Shown here in pieces: positions 6,035 to 14,799 of a DNA stretch of 43,377 bases. A model generated the notes under the pieces. The model made no database searches. It saw only the letters and a list, made by a program, of their open reading frames with translations, and was not told the origin of the DNA. The first letter of the stretch is position 1; each line of letters opens with the position of its first letter. Source of the stretch: Alistipes sp. (GTDB lineage Bacteria > Bacteroidota > Bacteroidia > Bacteroidales > Rikenellaceae); assembly GCA_017398045.1 (NCBI GenBank), contig JAFQHI010000014.1, positions 1-43,377 of the forward strand, read 5' to 3'. The position numbers and the translations under genes were made by a program.

Positions 6035-7993
6035 CTAAAACATCTTAACAAAAACCTCAATGGCCTGATATTCGGCCATACCTAACTGATCGTAGAGCCA
6101 AGCCGTGTGTTGCGTGCGTTCCTCGGCACGCTGCCAAAACTCGCGCGTATCGCTGCCCGGGAAGGGGACAATATCCTTCTGCGAAACGTGGCGATAGATG
6201 GCGTGGCGTTTCTTAATCAACTCGTCGGGCGAGAGGGGTACAGCCATATCGACCATGCCCAAATCCCACTCCATCCAGGCACCGCGGTAGAGCCACATAT
6301 GGCACTTTTTGAGCCACTCATCCTCCTTCACGACCTCCAAGGCCGCCAATACGGCCTCGATGCAGACGCGGTGCGTGCCATGCGGGTCGGCCAAATCGCC
6401 GGCAGCGTAAATCTGGTCGGGCTGAATCTCGCGCAGGAGCTTCACGATAATCTCGACATCGGCCTCCGACAACTCGCCCTTCTTGATGCCGCCCGTCTCG
6501 TAGAACGGGAGGTTCAGGAAGTGGGCATGAGAGGCCGGAAGACCAAACGAACGCACAGCCGCCTTGGCCTCGGCGCGACGAATCGCCCCCTTCAGCTCGA
6601 GCAGGGCGCGGGGTTCGGGTTCCGTGTCGCTCTTCGAGCGAATCAGCTCGGCCACCTCCTCGTAGCGGTCGCCAAAGCCCAACTCCGAGGCGGTGTCGAT
6701 GTGTTGCAACACCACGTCGTCATGCACGGCCACATTGCCCGACGTCTCGTAGGCCACATGAACGTCGTGTCCATGCTCCACCAGACGGATAAAGGTACCA
6801 CCCATCGAAATCACATCATCGTCGGGGTGGGGCGAGAAAATCAGAATCTTCTTCGGGAAGGGCGACGAGGGGACGGGGCGCGTCGAGTCGTCGGCATTGG
6901 GCTTACCGCCCGGCCAACCCGTGATGGTGTGTTGCAGGTCGTTAAAGACGCGGATATTTATCTCGTTGAAGGTACCGACCGCCTCCAGCAACTCGCCCAG
7001 GGCATTCTCGATATAGTCGTTGTGCGTGAGCTTCAAAATCGGCTTCTGCACCTTACCGCAGAGCCATACCACCGCCTTGCGCACAAAACGGGGCGTCCAC
7101 TCGCAGGGACCCACCAACCAGGGAGCCACCTCGCGCGTCAGCAGGCCGGCCGCATTCTCATCCACGACCACCTCCACGTTGTTGTGGCGTTGCAGGAGCG
7201 ACGCAGGCACCTGATTCGTCGCATCGCCCTCGACAATCTGATGAACCACCGAAGCCTTACCCTCGCCCCAGGCCATCAAGACCACCTTATCGGCACGCAT
7301 AATGGTCCCGATGCCCATCGTAATCGCCATCTTGGGCGTCTCGCCCATGTTGCGGAAGAACTTCGACTGCACCTTGCGCGAGTTGTGCGAGAGCTGCACG
7401 AGGCGCGTGCGCGATTTCTCATACGACCCCGGCTCGTTGAAACCGATTTGTCCCTGCTCACCCACACCGATAATCATCAGGTTGATGCGGCCCATCTTGT
7501 CATAGACCTCCGAGTAGTGGGCAATGTCCTCCTGCGACACACTGCCGTCGATGATGTGGATATTCTCGGGACGAATGTCGATATGGTTCAGAAATTCGTT
7601 GTGGATGCGGTAGTTGCGGCTTTGGGGGTTGCTCCGCTCGATGGGATAGAACTCGTCGAGGCTATAGACCACCACGTTGCGGAACGAGACCTCGCCCCGC
7701 TCGTAACGCTTCACCAACTCGCGGTAAAGTCCGACAGGGGTACGGCCGGTCGTAAGACCCAGCACAAAGGGGTTGAAATCCTCGTAAAAGTCGTCCTGAC
7801 CATGCAGTTCATTATGCCGGTTGAGCATCTGCACAATCATATCGGCCAAATAATTGACACCGGCCTGCTCGGTCTGGAAGACGCTTGTCGGCATCTTTTC
7901 GTAGCGGTGCAGCAGGTCGCGCGGCAGGGCTTTTTCAATCAGTCCGCCATCCTTCGGTAATGCGTATTTACCCTCCATAATTTTTTGAATCAC
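6035..7993 (-). CDS. NagB-like / PIG-L deacetylase fusion (annotated as glucosamine-6-phosphate deaminase in relatives)
   Basis: A 652-residue cytoplasmic two-domain protein. Residues 40-300 are NagB-like: TTGRTP at 81-86, SLDEFYP at 111-117 and GVGEQGQIGFNEP at 176-188. In canonical NagB the last motif is GxGxDGHIAFNEP. Here the Asp and His are both Gln (Q180, Q182) while the Glu (E187) is kept, so ordinary GlcN6P deaminase chemistry is doubtful. Residues 383-652 are a PIG-L/LmbE zinc deacetylase with HPDDD at 389-393 and DPHGTHR around H538 and H541. Similar long fusions are common in Bacteroidales. It lies between a terminator and a hairpin-rich gap, and no clear promoter was found. It probably handles amino-sugar phosphates or deacetylates amino sugars for the adjacent PUL (inference). 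Confidence 0.85.
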   Translation of the reverse strand: MIQKIMEGKYALPKDGGLIEKALPRDLLHRYEKMPTSVFQTEQAGVNYLADMIVQMLNRHNELHGQDDFYEDFNPFVLGLTTGRTPVGLYRELVKRYERGEVSFRNVVVYSLDEFYPIERSNPQSRNYRIHNEFLNHIDIRPENIHIIDGSVSQEDIAHYSEVYDKMGRINLMIIGVGEQGQIGFNEPGSYEKSRTRLVQLSHNSRKVQSKFFRNMGETPKMAITMGIGTIMRADKVVLMAWGEGKASVVHQIVEGDATNQVPASLLQRHNNVEVVVDENAAGLLTREVAPWLVGPCEWTPRFVRKAVVWLCGKVQKPILKLTHNDYIENALGELLEAVGTFNEINIRVFNDLQHTITGWPGGKPNADDSTRPVPSSPFPKKILIFSPHPDDDVISMGGTFIRLVEHGHDVHVAYETSGNVAVHDDVVLQHIDTASELGFGDRYEEVAELIRSKSDTEPEPRALLELKGAIRRAEAKAAVRSFGLPASHAHFLNLPFYETGGIKKGELSEADVEIIVKLLREIQPDQIYAAGDLADPHGTHRVCIEAVLAALEVVKEDEWLKKCHMWLYRGAWMEWDLGMVDMAVPLSPDELIKKRHAIYRHVSQKDIVPFPGSDTREFWQRAEERTQHTAWLYDQLGMAEYQAIEVFVKMF

Positions 7994-8024
7994 TCATTAA
8001 CTTTTCCCTCATCCGAGGGGTTGA

Positions 8025-8045
8025 TTAGGGCGTATAACACCCTAA
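8025..8045. promoter_or_regulatory. Inverted repeat upstream of the NagB/PIG-L gene
   Basis: TTAGGG (8025-8030) and CCCTAA (8040-8045) form a 6-bp inverted repeat with a 9-base loop. It lies about 30-50 bases before the start codon and could be an operator or leader hairpin. No TAnnTTTG box was found in this gap. Confidence 0.3.
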
Positions 8046-8089
8046 AAAAGGCCGTGAATACTCCGTGAGGAGGCCTCACAGCCCTTTTT
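8045..8089. terminator. Bidirectional terminator-like hairpin
   Basis: Outer arms A5-GGC-GTGA (8045-8057) pair with TCAC-GCC-T5 (8076-8089) with small bulges. An alternative inner stem GTGAGG (8065-8070) / CCTCAC (8074-8079) is also possible. The A run on the left and T run on the right allow termination in either direction. Confidence 0.6.
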
Positions 8090-8095
8090 GTTGTA

Positions 8096-8123
8096 CCCAT
8101 AGCCCCAACCAAGGGGCTATGGG
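8096..8123 (-). repeat. Conserved hairpin after the surface-lipoprotein gene (copy 1)
   Basis: Perfect 11-bp stem CCCATAGCCCC (8096-8106) / GGGGCTATGGG (8113-8123) with a 6-base loop, followed on the minus strand by TACAA. A closely similar hairpin, also followed by GTACAA, stands after the paralogous gene at 22741-22766. There is no T run directly after it, so it is not an ordinary terminator. Confidence 0.75.
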
Positions 8124-8154
8124 TTAAAAATTTCTTTTTAAGTAGATTTTTCGA

Positions 8155-10314
8155 CTATTTGTCGAGGCAGTCAACGCGAACGCAGCTTACTACATTATTG
8201 GTAAGGAGGACATATACATACATGTAAACACCATCCTTCGAAGCACGCATTGCGCAATCGGACGAACCCGCACCAGCAATCCACTCAGTCACGCCGAACG
8301 AAGTACCAGGATAGAAAGCCAAACCAGCCTTGAAATTATCCAGCGTCGTCACATCAGCCAAAGTAGCACCATACAGCGGTGTCCACCAGTGGTTGTCGTT
8401 GATCGCCATCAAATACTTGGCATTATTAAACTCCTCAACATCGAGAGCAGTAACAGCATCGTTACCGTTGGTTACCGTACCATCGGCCGTCGTGGGAACC
8501 TGAACATACTGAGCAACACCACCCTCAGCCCAAGCAATGTTGTTAGCCGAGTAACCGGTAATGAAATAGGGAGCACCGACACCCATATCACGGTAAATAA
8601 CATCACCATTATTGTTGTTAATCGTTGCACCGGTATCGCCTGCCGTAATCTTCGACCAAGAACCGCCATCGGCTACACCACCGCTTACCTGGTAGAGCAG
8701 GTGACCCGTCGTACCCGACGACCAAGGCGAGTACATCAGCGTAATGCGGGCATCGCCATAAACATCACCCACTACCGACATATCCTTACCATACTCGGCC
8801 GAAGCGCGCTCGATAAATACCTCCGGCGTATCGGTAATCGACTTCATACGAGCAATGCGGAAATTGCCATTCTCGTTGAAGGTGCTGATAACAATATTAC
8901 CTGCATCGTCTGCCGTGAGGGCCGAGTTATAGCCGGCCATATCACCCACGTTCAACGTACCTACATACTCACCGGTCATGGCGTTCAGCACAACGGGGGT
9001 CACACCCGTGCCACCAACAACCAAATACTCGTGCGTAGCTGCAATGAAGTTGGTCGAAGACATGCCAAGACCCGAAGTCGGGATCGACCACAACAGGGTC
9101 TCCGAACCTGCGCGGAAACCATACGGCAGGAGCTTCACGCCCTCGGCCTGATTTACGGTAATCACAACCTCGTTGCTCTTGGCCACGAGCTTAATCGTAC
9201 CCGTGCGGGCAGCACCCGAGTTGGCAGCAACCGTAATCGAAGCAACACCATCGGCAACCGTACCCGAAATCCAGGCATCGACAGCCTCTACCGTCACCTC
9301 ACCGTCAGCCGTGTAGGGAACCTCATAGGTAGCCTCCTCGGCCGTAGCCTCGATGGTCATATCCTCCTCGGCAACCGAAACATAGGCACCAATCTGCACC
9401 TTCAGCGTAACAACCGAGCTGCGGTTCTCATCACCGAAGTAGATAATCGAAACCTCACCCTCCTTATCGGCGCAAGCAGCATGCTCGGCCGTGGGAGCGG
9501 TAATCGTCCAAGCCATCGTCTCCTTATCATACGAAGCCTTCCACTCGTCGGGGGTCGTTACGACGGTCTTCAGTACACCGGCAGCCTCCATCTCGAAGGT
9601 CTTCGTCTCGCCGTACTTGAAGTCAGCGGTCTCGACAGCCTCACCCTTGAAGTTGATATAGAGGTCGCTACCCATCGGAATCTCAATCGTCTTGCCATTG
9701 AGGAAGACGAAGATAGCCGTATTGGTCTCCGTATCCACATAAGCATCCTTGAACAGGCCACCTGCACCACCCGACGTGGTTACAGGCGTACCATCCTCCA
9801 GCAGAATACGCTCCCACGTTTCACCGTTGTCGTAGCTGGCCTCCCAGTAGCCGGTCTCGCCCTCCATTACAACGCGCATGAGCGGGGTGTTACCCTTCTC
9901 ACCCTTCACGGGGAGCTTGTTGCCGTTGTCGTCGAGCAGGAAATCGGTCTTACCGTCCTTCGTTACGCCCCAATAGTAGGCACCATCCTCGTCCAGCAGC
10001 ACAGTCACCGTCACGCCATCCTTACCGGCCTCACCGGCCTTACCGTCAGCGATCGTGATCTTCTCGCCATTGGTGAAATAGACCTCATAGCCCGTCTCAC
10101 CCTCGACGATTTTCGATACATAGACATTGTTCTGCATAGCCTCGACAAGGGTACGCACACCGACAATGTCCTGATTCAGGGCAGCAATCGTCTCCTCCAA
10201 CTCCAACACGCGGTTCTCGAGGTCGTCAACGCGGTTGTAGATATCCGCATCGTCATACTCGCAAGCGGTGAAGAGCATACCGACGGCAGCCACCAGATAG
10301 AGTAATTTTTTCAT
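8155..10314 (-). CDS. Surface lipoprotein, DUF4988/BACON-like, paralogous to the PUL surface protein
   Basis: A 719-residue lipoprotein (lipobox LFTAC, Cys18, followed by EYDDAD, an acidic run like Bacteroidetes surface-export signals). Residues 25-65 are a coiled coil (DDLENRVLELEETIAALNQD). A DUF4988-like beta region with GEAGKDG and KGEKGNTP turns follows, then a BACON-like domain at about 315-400 (ANSGAARTGTIKLVAKSNEVVITVNQ). The C-terminal 310 residues match the product of 21005-22729: shared motifs include GDVYGDA, TPE(V/L)FIE, GYSAN and a C-x-x-(V/F)-D-C ending. It has its own promoter and is divergent from the ROK regulator. It is probably a surface glycan-binding protein or a cryptic enzyme of the neighbouring PUL (inference). 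Confidence 0.8.
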   Translation of the reverse strand: MKKLLYLVAAVGMLFTACEYDDADIYNRVDDLENRVLELEETIAALNQDIVGVRTLVEAMQNNVYVSKIVEGETGYEVYFTNGEKITIADGKAGEAGKDGVTVTVLLDEDGAYYWGVTKDGKTDFLLDDNGNKLPVKGEKGNTPLMRVVMEGETGYWEASYDNGETWERILLEDGTPVTTSGGAGGLFKDAYVDTETNTAIFVFLNGKTIEIPMGSDLYINFKGEAVETADFKYGETKTFEMEAAGVLKTVVTTPDEWKASYDKETMAWTITAPTAEHAACADKEGEVSIIYFGDENRSSVVTLKVQIGAYVSVAEEDMTIEATAEEATYEVPYTADGEVTVEAVDAWISGTVADGVASITVAANSGAARTGTIKLVAKSNEVVITVNQAEGVKLLPYGFRAGSETLLWSIPTSGLGMSSTNFIAATHEYLVVGGTGVTPVVLNAMTGEYVGTLNVGDMAGYNSALTADDAGNIVISTFNENGNFRIARMKSITDTPEVFIERASAEYGKDMSVVGDVYGDARITLMYSPWSSGTTGHLLYQVSGGVADGGSWSKITAGDTGATINNNNGDVIYRDMGVGAPYFITGYSANNIAWAEGGVAQYVQVPTTADGTVTNGNDAVTALDVEEFNNAKYLMAINDNHWWTPLYGATLADVTTLDNFKAGLAFYPGTSFGVTEWIAGAGSSDCAMRASKDGVYMYVYVLLTNNVVSCVRVDCLDK

Positions 10315-10380
10315 AGTTTGAAAGTTTTTATAAAGTTTAGGTATTTTTCCCTTGCATTATATATAATAGGTAACGGCCAA

Positions 10381-10409
10381 CACCCGCACCTTCTCGGTGC
10401 AAGCGGGTG
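10381..10409 (-). promoter_or_regulatory. 5'-UTR hairpin of the surface-lipoprotein gene
   Basis: CACCC-GCACC (10381-10390) pairs with GGTGC and GGGTG (10396-10400, 10405-10409), with a 4-base bulge. It lies in the untranslated leader, about 70 bases before the start codon, and could act on stability or translation. Confidence 0.45.
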
Positions 10410-10429
10410 GCAGTAACACATTACGAGAG

Positions 10430-10462
10430 CAAAGATAATAAAAATAATATCTGAATTGCAAA
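10430..10462 (-). promoter_or_regulatory. Promoter of the surface-lipoprotein gene
   Basis: Minus strand -7 TATCTTTG (reverse of 10430-10437) and -33 TTTG (reverse of 10459-10462), with a 21-base spacer. Transcription would start near 10423, giving a leader of about 110 bases. Confidence 0.65.
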
Positions 10463-10476
10463 AAATAGAGAAAAAT

Positions 10477-10490
10477 ATTTTAGCTAAAAT
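10477..10490. promoter_or_regulatory. Candidate ROK operator palindrome
   Basis: A perfect 14-bp palindrome, ATTTTAGCTAAAAT, lies between the two divergent promoters and just upstream of the minus-strand -33 box. A related but broken sequence, TTCAGCTAAAC, lies upstream of the PUL promoter at 13339-13349. A role as binding site for the adjacent ROK regulator is inferred. Confidence 0.35.
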
Positions 10491-10562
10491 GCAAATCTTG
10501 CTAAAAAAGTTTAGGATGTTTTGATTTCCATGGCTCAAAAATTGCCAAAGAGGGGCCAAAAA

Positions 10563-10593
10563 TTCGGTTTTTGAAACTTTTTTCGTAACTTTG
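10563..10593 (+). promoter_or_regulatory. Promoter of the ROK-MFS operon
   Basis: -7 TAACTTTG (10586-10593) is an exact consensus match. The -33 element would be TTCG (10563-10566) at a 19-base spacing, one mismatch from TTTG. The leader would be about 65 bases. Confidence 0.6.
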
Positions 10594-10666
10594 CATCAAA
10601 TAGGCGTAAAAAAGCATCGCGTATTGCGCCCCTTTTTATGCCCGAACCACCAACTAAACTACGAAA

Positions 10667-11872
10667 ATGGTAAAGACATCCTCGTTAGACGCATTGACAA
10701 GCGGCAAAAAATCGGCCCAACTCAAGCGCGAAATTCTGCGCCGCTATACCCAAAATGGCGGCGAGAGCATCGCCGACTTGAGCCGCGAACTGGGATTGAG
10801 TGTCCCGACGCTTACCAAAACCGTGAGCGAACTCATTGAGGAAGACCTCGTTACAGACCTCGGCAAGCAGAGCGCAACGGGCGGTCGTCGGCCGAGCATC
10901 TATGGCCTGAATCCCTCGGCCGGTTACTTCATGGGGGTCGATATCAAGCGCGACGTGATTGTGATGGGTATCATCAACTTCCGTGGCGACATGGTCATTT
11001 CGCGCCAATACGACTGCCACATCCAGAATACGCGCCAATCGTTCGACGAGCTGTGTAACCACATCACCCAATTCATCACCACATCGCGCATCCGTCGCGA
11101 CAAACTGCTGGCCATCGGCATCAACCTTTCGGGTCGCGTGAACCCCGAAACGGGCTATTCATACTCCTACTTCTTCTTCGACGAGAAGCCGCTGACGGTC
11201 GTTCTGGAGGAGCGTTTAGGCTACCGCGTATTTATCGAAAACGACTCACGCGCAATGACTTACGGAGAGTATATGTATGGCGTTGGCAACAACGAGCAGA
11301 ACATGATTTTCCTGAATTTGAGCTGGGGTTTCGGCATCGGTATGATTCTGGGCGGTGAGCTGCACTACGGCAAATCGGGCTTCTCGGGCGAGTATGGCCA
11401 CTTCCCCTTCTTCGACAACGAAATCATCTGTTCGTGCGGCAAGCGCGGCTGTCTCGAAACGGAGGTGTCAGGATGGGCGGCACACCGCCAATTTGTCGAA
11501 AAACTCAACCAGGGCAACATCTCGATGCTCTCTAAGCAACACGAGGCCGGACAACAGATTACCCTGGGCGACATTCTCGACGTGTTGGCCAAGGAGGATA
11601 TGCTGGCCATCGAGGTGATGGAGCAAATCGGTTCGCAGCTCGGAAGAGCCATCGCCGGACTGATTAACATGTTCAATCCGGAGGTGGTCGTACTTGGCGG
11701 AACACTCTATGAGGCAAAGGATTACCTACTGCTCCCCATCAAGAGTGCCATCAACAAATATGCCCTTAATTTCGTCTCGAAAGACACGGCCATCAAGGTC
11801 TCTAAATTGGGCGAATCGGCCGGACTTATCGGCATCTGCGCCATCACGCGCAACAAGATGCTGGGGCTGTAA
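10667..11872 (+). CDS. ROK-family (NagC/Mlc-like) transcriptional regulator
   Basis: A 401-residue cytoplasmic regulator. A winged helix-turn-helix occupies about residues 15-75 (SIADLSRELGLSVPTLTKTVSELI). The ROK sugar-binding fold follows, with ENDSRA at 191-196, GEYGH at 241-245 and the zinc motif CSCGKRGCLE from 255. The nucleotide-binding DIGGT motif of ROK kinases is replaced by VDIKRD (91-96), so it is a repressor/activator and not a kinase. NagC and Mlc bind amino-sugar or glucose derivatives. Here the nearby amino-sugar genes favour GlcNAc-type inducers (inference). It is co-transcribed with the MFS gene 46 bases downstream and divergent from the large surface lipoprotein, so it is the best candidate regulator of the PUL. 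Confidence 0.9.
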   Translation: MVKTSSLDALTSGKKSAQLKREILRRYTQNGGESIADLSRELGLSVPTLTKTVSELIEEDLVTDLGKQSATGGRRPSIYGLNPSAGYFMGVDIKRDVIVMGIINFRGDMVISRQYDCHIQNTRQSFDELCNHITQFITTSRIRRDKLLAIGINLSGRVNPETGYSYSYFFFDEKPLTVVLEERLGYRVFIENDSRAMTYGEYMYGVGNNEQNMIFLNLSWGFGIGMILGGELHYGKSGFSGEYGHFPFFDNEIICSCGKRGCLETEVSGWAAHRQFVEKLNQGNISMLSKQHEAGQQITLGDILDVLAKEDMLAIEVMEQIGSQLGRAIAGLINMFNPEVVVLGGTLYEAKDYLLLPIKSAINKYALNFVSKDTAIKVSKLGESAGLIGICAITRNKMLGL

Positions 11873-11918
11873 AGCAGGCGAATAAACCTATCTGAAAAAT
11901 ACCCAAATTAGTACAAAA

Positions 11919-13196
11919 ATGGAACAGGCGCAACTGAAAAAATCGCCCTTGTGGTGGGTTCCCTCGGCCTACTTCGCCATGGGACTTCCGCTCATTCTCA
12001 TCAACCTCGTAGCACCGCTGATGTTCAACGACTTCGGCATCTCGGACGCACAGGTGGCCTTCTGGACCTCGCTGCTGATTCTCCCGTGGTCGTTAAAACC
12101 CTTCTGGAGTCCGCTGATGGAGATGTACAAGACCAAAAAATTCTTCGTGGTCACCACCCAGCTCGTATCAGGTATCTCGTTGGCTCTCATTGCGATGGCT
12201 CTGCCGCTGCCGAACTTCTTCCCCTACGTGGTAGCCATCATGGCGGTCCTTGCTTTCAGCGGCGCGACGCACGATATCGCCCTCGATGGCGTCTATATCA
12301 CGGAGTTGGACAAGACCCAGCAGGCCCAATACGTAGGCTGGCAGGGGGCCTTCTACAACCTGGCAAAGGTGACCGCCATGGGCGGTTTGGTCTATCTGGC
12401 CGGCATCCTCGAGGGTAAAATCGGTGTGCTGTACGCCTGGGTAATCATCATGCTCTTGTGCGGTGTACTGCTCACGGTATTAGGACTTTACCATTGGCGA
12501 GTACTCCCCACGGGCGGAGCCGAGGCTTCGCAACACAGTTCGTTCAGCGAGACGATGCGCGAGACATGGGGCGTGATTGCGCAGTTCTTCCAGAAGAAAT
12601 ACATCTGGATTTATATCGCATGGATTGTCTTCTACCGCTTTACGGAGGGCCTGGTAATCAAGATTGTACCGCTCTTCCTGAAGGCCGATACCGCCATGCA
12701 GGGATTGGGCCTCACGAAGGACGAAATCGGCCTCTACTACGGCACGTTCGGTGTCGTAGCCTTCATCCTCGGCTCGATTTTGGGCGGTTATTTCATCTCG
12801 TGGCGAGGGCTGAAGAAGGCCATTTTCCCGCTCTGCTGCATCTTCAACATCCCCTTCGTGGTCTATGCACTGCTGGCCCTCTACCAGCCCGACAGTGCCT
12901 TCCTCGTATGCAGTGCCATCGTCTTCGAATACTTTAGCTACGGTTTTGGTTTCGTGGGACTTACCCTCTTCATTATGCAGCAGGTTGCCCCGGGCAAACA
13001 CCAGATGGCTCACTACGCATTCGGCTCGGCTTTGGCCAACCTCGGCGTGATGTTGCCGGGTATGATTTCGGGTGTTATCAGCGACGCCATCGGCTACGAG
13101 AAATTCTTCCTCTGGGCATTGGTGAGTGCCATCCCCGCCTTTGTGCTGACCTGGCTGCTCCCGTTCACCTACCCCGACCCGCAGGAGAAGAAATAA
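11919..13196 (+). CDS. MFS transporter, AmpG-like
   Basis: A 425-residue integral membrane protein with about 12 transmembrane segments, in the major facilitator superfamily. Features such as ILPWSLKPFWSPLME and GATHDIALDGVYI resemble the AmpG/PAT branch, which carries GlcNAc-anhydroMurNAc peptides or acetyl-CoA in known members. It most likely imports a mono- or oligosaccharide freed in the periplasm by the PUL enzymes; the substrate is not known. It follows the ROK regulator by 46 bases and is followed by a strong terminator, so the pair forms its own operon. Confidence 0.85.
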   Translation: MEQAQLKKSPLWWVPSAYFAMGLPLILINLVAPLMFNDFGISDAQVAFWTSLLILPWSLKPFWSPLMEMYKTKKFFVVTTQLVSGISLALIAMALPLPNFFPYVVAIMAVLAFSGATHDIALDGVYITELDKTQQAQYVGWQGAFYNLAKVTAMGGLVYLAGILEGKIGVLYAWVIIMLLCGVLLTVLGLYHWRVLPTGGAEASQHSSFSETMRETWGVIAQFFQKKYIWIYIAWIVFYRFTEGLVIKIVPLFLKADTAMQGLGLTKDEIGLYYGTFGVVAFILGSILGGYFISWRGLKKAIFPLCCIFNIPFVVYALLALYQPDSAFLVCSAIVFEYFSYGFGFVGLTLFIMQQVAPGKHQMAHYAFGSALANLGVMLPGMISGVISDAIGYEKFFLWALVSAIPAFVLTWLLPFTYPDPQEKK

Positions 13197-13223
13197 AGAA
13201 TTGCATATCAATAAATTACACGC

Positions 13224-13254
13224 AAAGAGCTGTCCATTTGGGCAGCTCTTTTTG
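13224..13254 (+). terminator. Terminator of the ROK-MFS operon
   Basis: Stem AAAGAGCTGTCC (13224-13235) / GGGCAGCTCTTT (13240-13251) with one G-T pair and a 4-base loop, followed by Ts. It ends the first unit, so the PUL needs its own promoter. Confidence 0.9.
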
Positions 13255-13415
13255 TTGCCGGCGGAAGGCTATTAAATCTTTTCGGAGACAAGAAAAGACT
13301 TTCTAAAATAATTTTATTATAAAAAATCGGGGTGAAAATTCAGCTAAACAACTCTACTACAACCAATTAAATGATTTTAAGCCAAAAATATCTTCTTAAA
13401 ATTTATTTAAAAAGA

Positions 13416-13446
13416 TTTGTAAAGTGAATAATTTTATTTAATTTAG
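13416..13446 (+). promoter_or_regulatory. Promoter of the 13-gene PUL operon
   Basis: -33 TTTG (13416-13419), a 19-base spacer and TAATTTAG (13439-13446), one mismatch from TAnnTTTG. The surrounding 150 bases are very AT-rich. Transcription would start about 25 bases before the first start codon. Confidence 0.6.
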
Positions 13447-13477
13447 CGCAAGAATATAACTATAACAACCCGATAAG

Positions 13478-14755
13478 ATGAAAAAACTACTCGTTTTAAC
13501 GATGTGTCTGGCCTGTATCGGCCTCTGTTTCAGCTGCGAAGAGGAGACAAACCCGCAGTATGTATTCCCGACGCCCGAAACGACGCCTACGGCGACCGTC
13601 ACCCCGATTGAGAAGGGTACGGATTACATCATCATCCGCATCATCTCCTACTATGCCGATGCTTGCGCCTACCTCTACACCGAGGGTGAGACGTTGAGCA
13701 AATCGCTCGACCAGGTATTCGCAGAGGGTACCCTCGTCGAGGGCGAGAAGGTGGAGGTAAAGATTGAGGGGCTGACCCCCGAGACGGCCTACACGTTCGT
13801 AGCCGCCGCCAAGGATGCCGTCCGCGGTTCGGTATGCCAGCCCGTCACGGTCATCACGGCCAGCGACGCCCCCGAATCGAACTACCCGAAGCGTATGTCG
13901 TTCGAGAAGTTCGAGCGCACCTTCTCGGATGGTGGCGTAGCCAAAGGTTACATCGTCCTTGCCGACCTGAAGGCCAACACAAAACTTCGCTTTGCCCCCA
14001 CGCACCTGAAGCCGGCCGAAACGCCGACCTCGGCCTTCAAGTCGTTCTCGTCGCTGGGCAAGGGTGTCCCCTATGCCGTTTCGAATGGCGGTTACTTCTG
14101 GGACGGTGCTTCGCTCAGCCTCTGCGTTTCGGATGGCGAAGTGAAGTCGATTGCCACCGAGTTGGCCTACCCCACGGTGAATGGCGAGCAGATTATCGCC
14201 TACCCCGTGCGTGCCGCGCTGGGTCAGATGGCCGACGGCTCGTTCGAGGCCACGTGGGTCTATTGCATCAACCAGAAGCCCTATTCGTTCCCCTCGCCGC
14301 TCGAGAACAACGAGCTGACCGAGACCTACATGACATCCGCCCCGACCGCAACGACGGCTGGAGCCTCGCTTTGGGAGCCGCAACAGGCCATCGGTGGTGG
14401 CCCGATGTTGGTCTATAAGGGCAAGAACGTCGCCATGGATTACTACTACCGCGAGATTATGCACACGGGTGGCACGGCCGGTACGTCGCGTCAGCCCCGC
14501 ACGGCCATTGGTGCCACGAAGAGCGGTAAGGTGATGTTGCTCGTTTGCGACGGTCGCGGCAAGAATGGCTCGAACGGCCTCACGTTGAGCGAAATGGCCG
14601 AAATCTTTGTCGAGGCAGGTATGGACTACGCCATCAACCTCGACGGTGGTGGTTCGTCGGCTATCGTAGGCTACGACGGTCAGCTCTGCAACGCACCGAG
14701 CGATGGCAGTCAGCGTGCCGTACCGACCGTAGTGGTTATCTCCGAGGTGGAGTAA
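13478..14755 (+). CDS. NAGPA-like phosphodiester glycosidase lipoprotein
   Basis: A 425-residue lipoprotein (lipobox LCFSC, Cys20, then EEE, a likely surface-export signal). Residues 30-130 are an Ig/FnIII-like module shared with the second GHL10 protein of this operon. Residues 140-425 form a phosphodiester glycosidase domain of the human NAGPA 'uncovering enzyme' family: NGGYF at 203-207, GGGPML at 307-312, PRTAIG at 340-345, DGRG at 358-361 and LDGGGSS at 388-394. Known eukaryotic members hydrolyse GlcNAc-alpha-1-phospho-6-mannose, releasing GlcNAc. As the first gene of the operon it may remove phosphodiester-linked sugars at the cell surface; the actual aglycon is unknown. Confidence 0.85.
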   Translation: MKKLLVLTMCLACIGLCFSCEEETNPQYVFPTPETTPTATVTPIEKGTDYIIIRIISYYADACAYLYTEGETLSKSLDQVFAEGTLVEGEKVEVKIEGLTPETAYTFVAAAKDAVRGSVCQPVTVITASDAPESNYPKRMSFEKFERTFSDGGVAKGYIVLADLKANTKLRFAPTHLKPAETPTSAFKSFSSLGKGVPYAVSNGGYFWDGASLSLCVSDGEVKSIATELAYPTVNGEQIIAYPVRAALGQMADGSFEATWVYCINQKPYSFPSPLENNELTETYMTSAPTATTAGASLWEPQQAIGGGPMLVYKGKNVAMDYYYREIMHTGGTAGTSRQPRTAIGATKSGKVMLLVCDGRGKNGSNGLTLSEMAEIFVEAGMDYAINLDGGGSSAIVGYDGQLCNAPSDGSQRAVPTVVVISEVE

Positions 14756-14799
14756 GCAAAAGAAGTTATCAATATATAATATAGGTACAACCCGAAATC

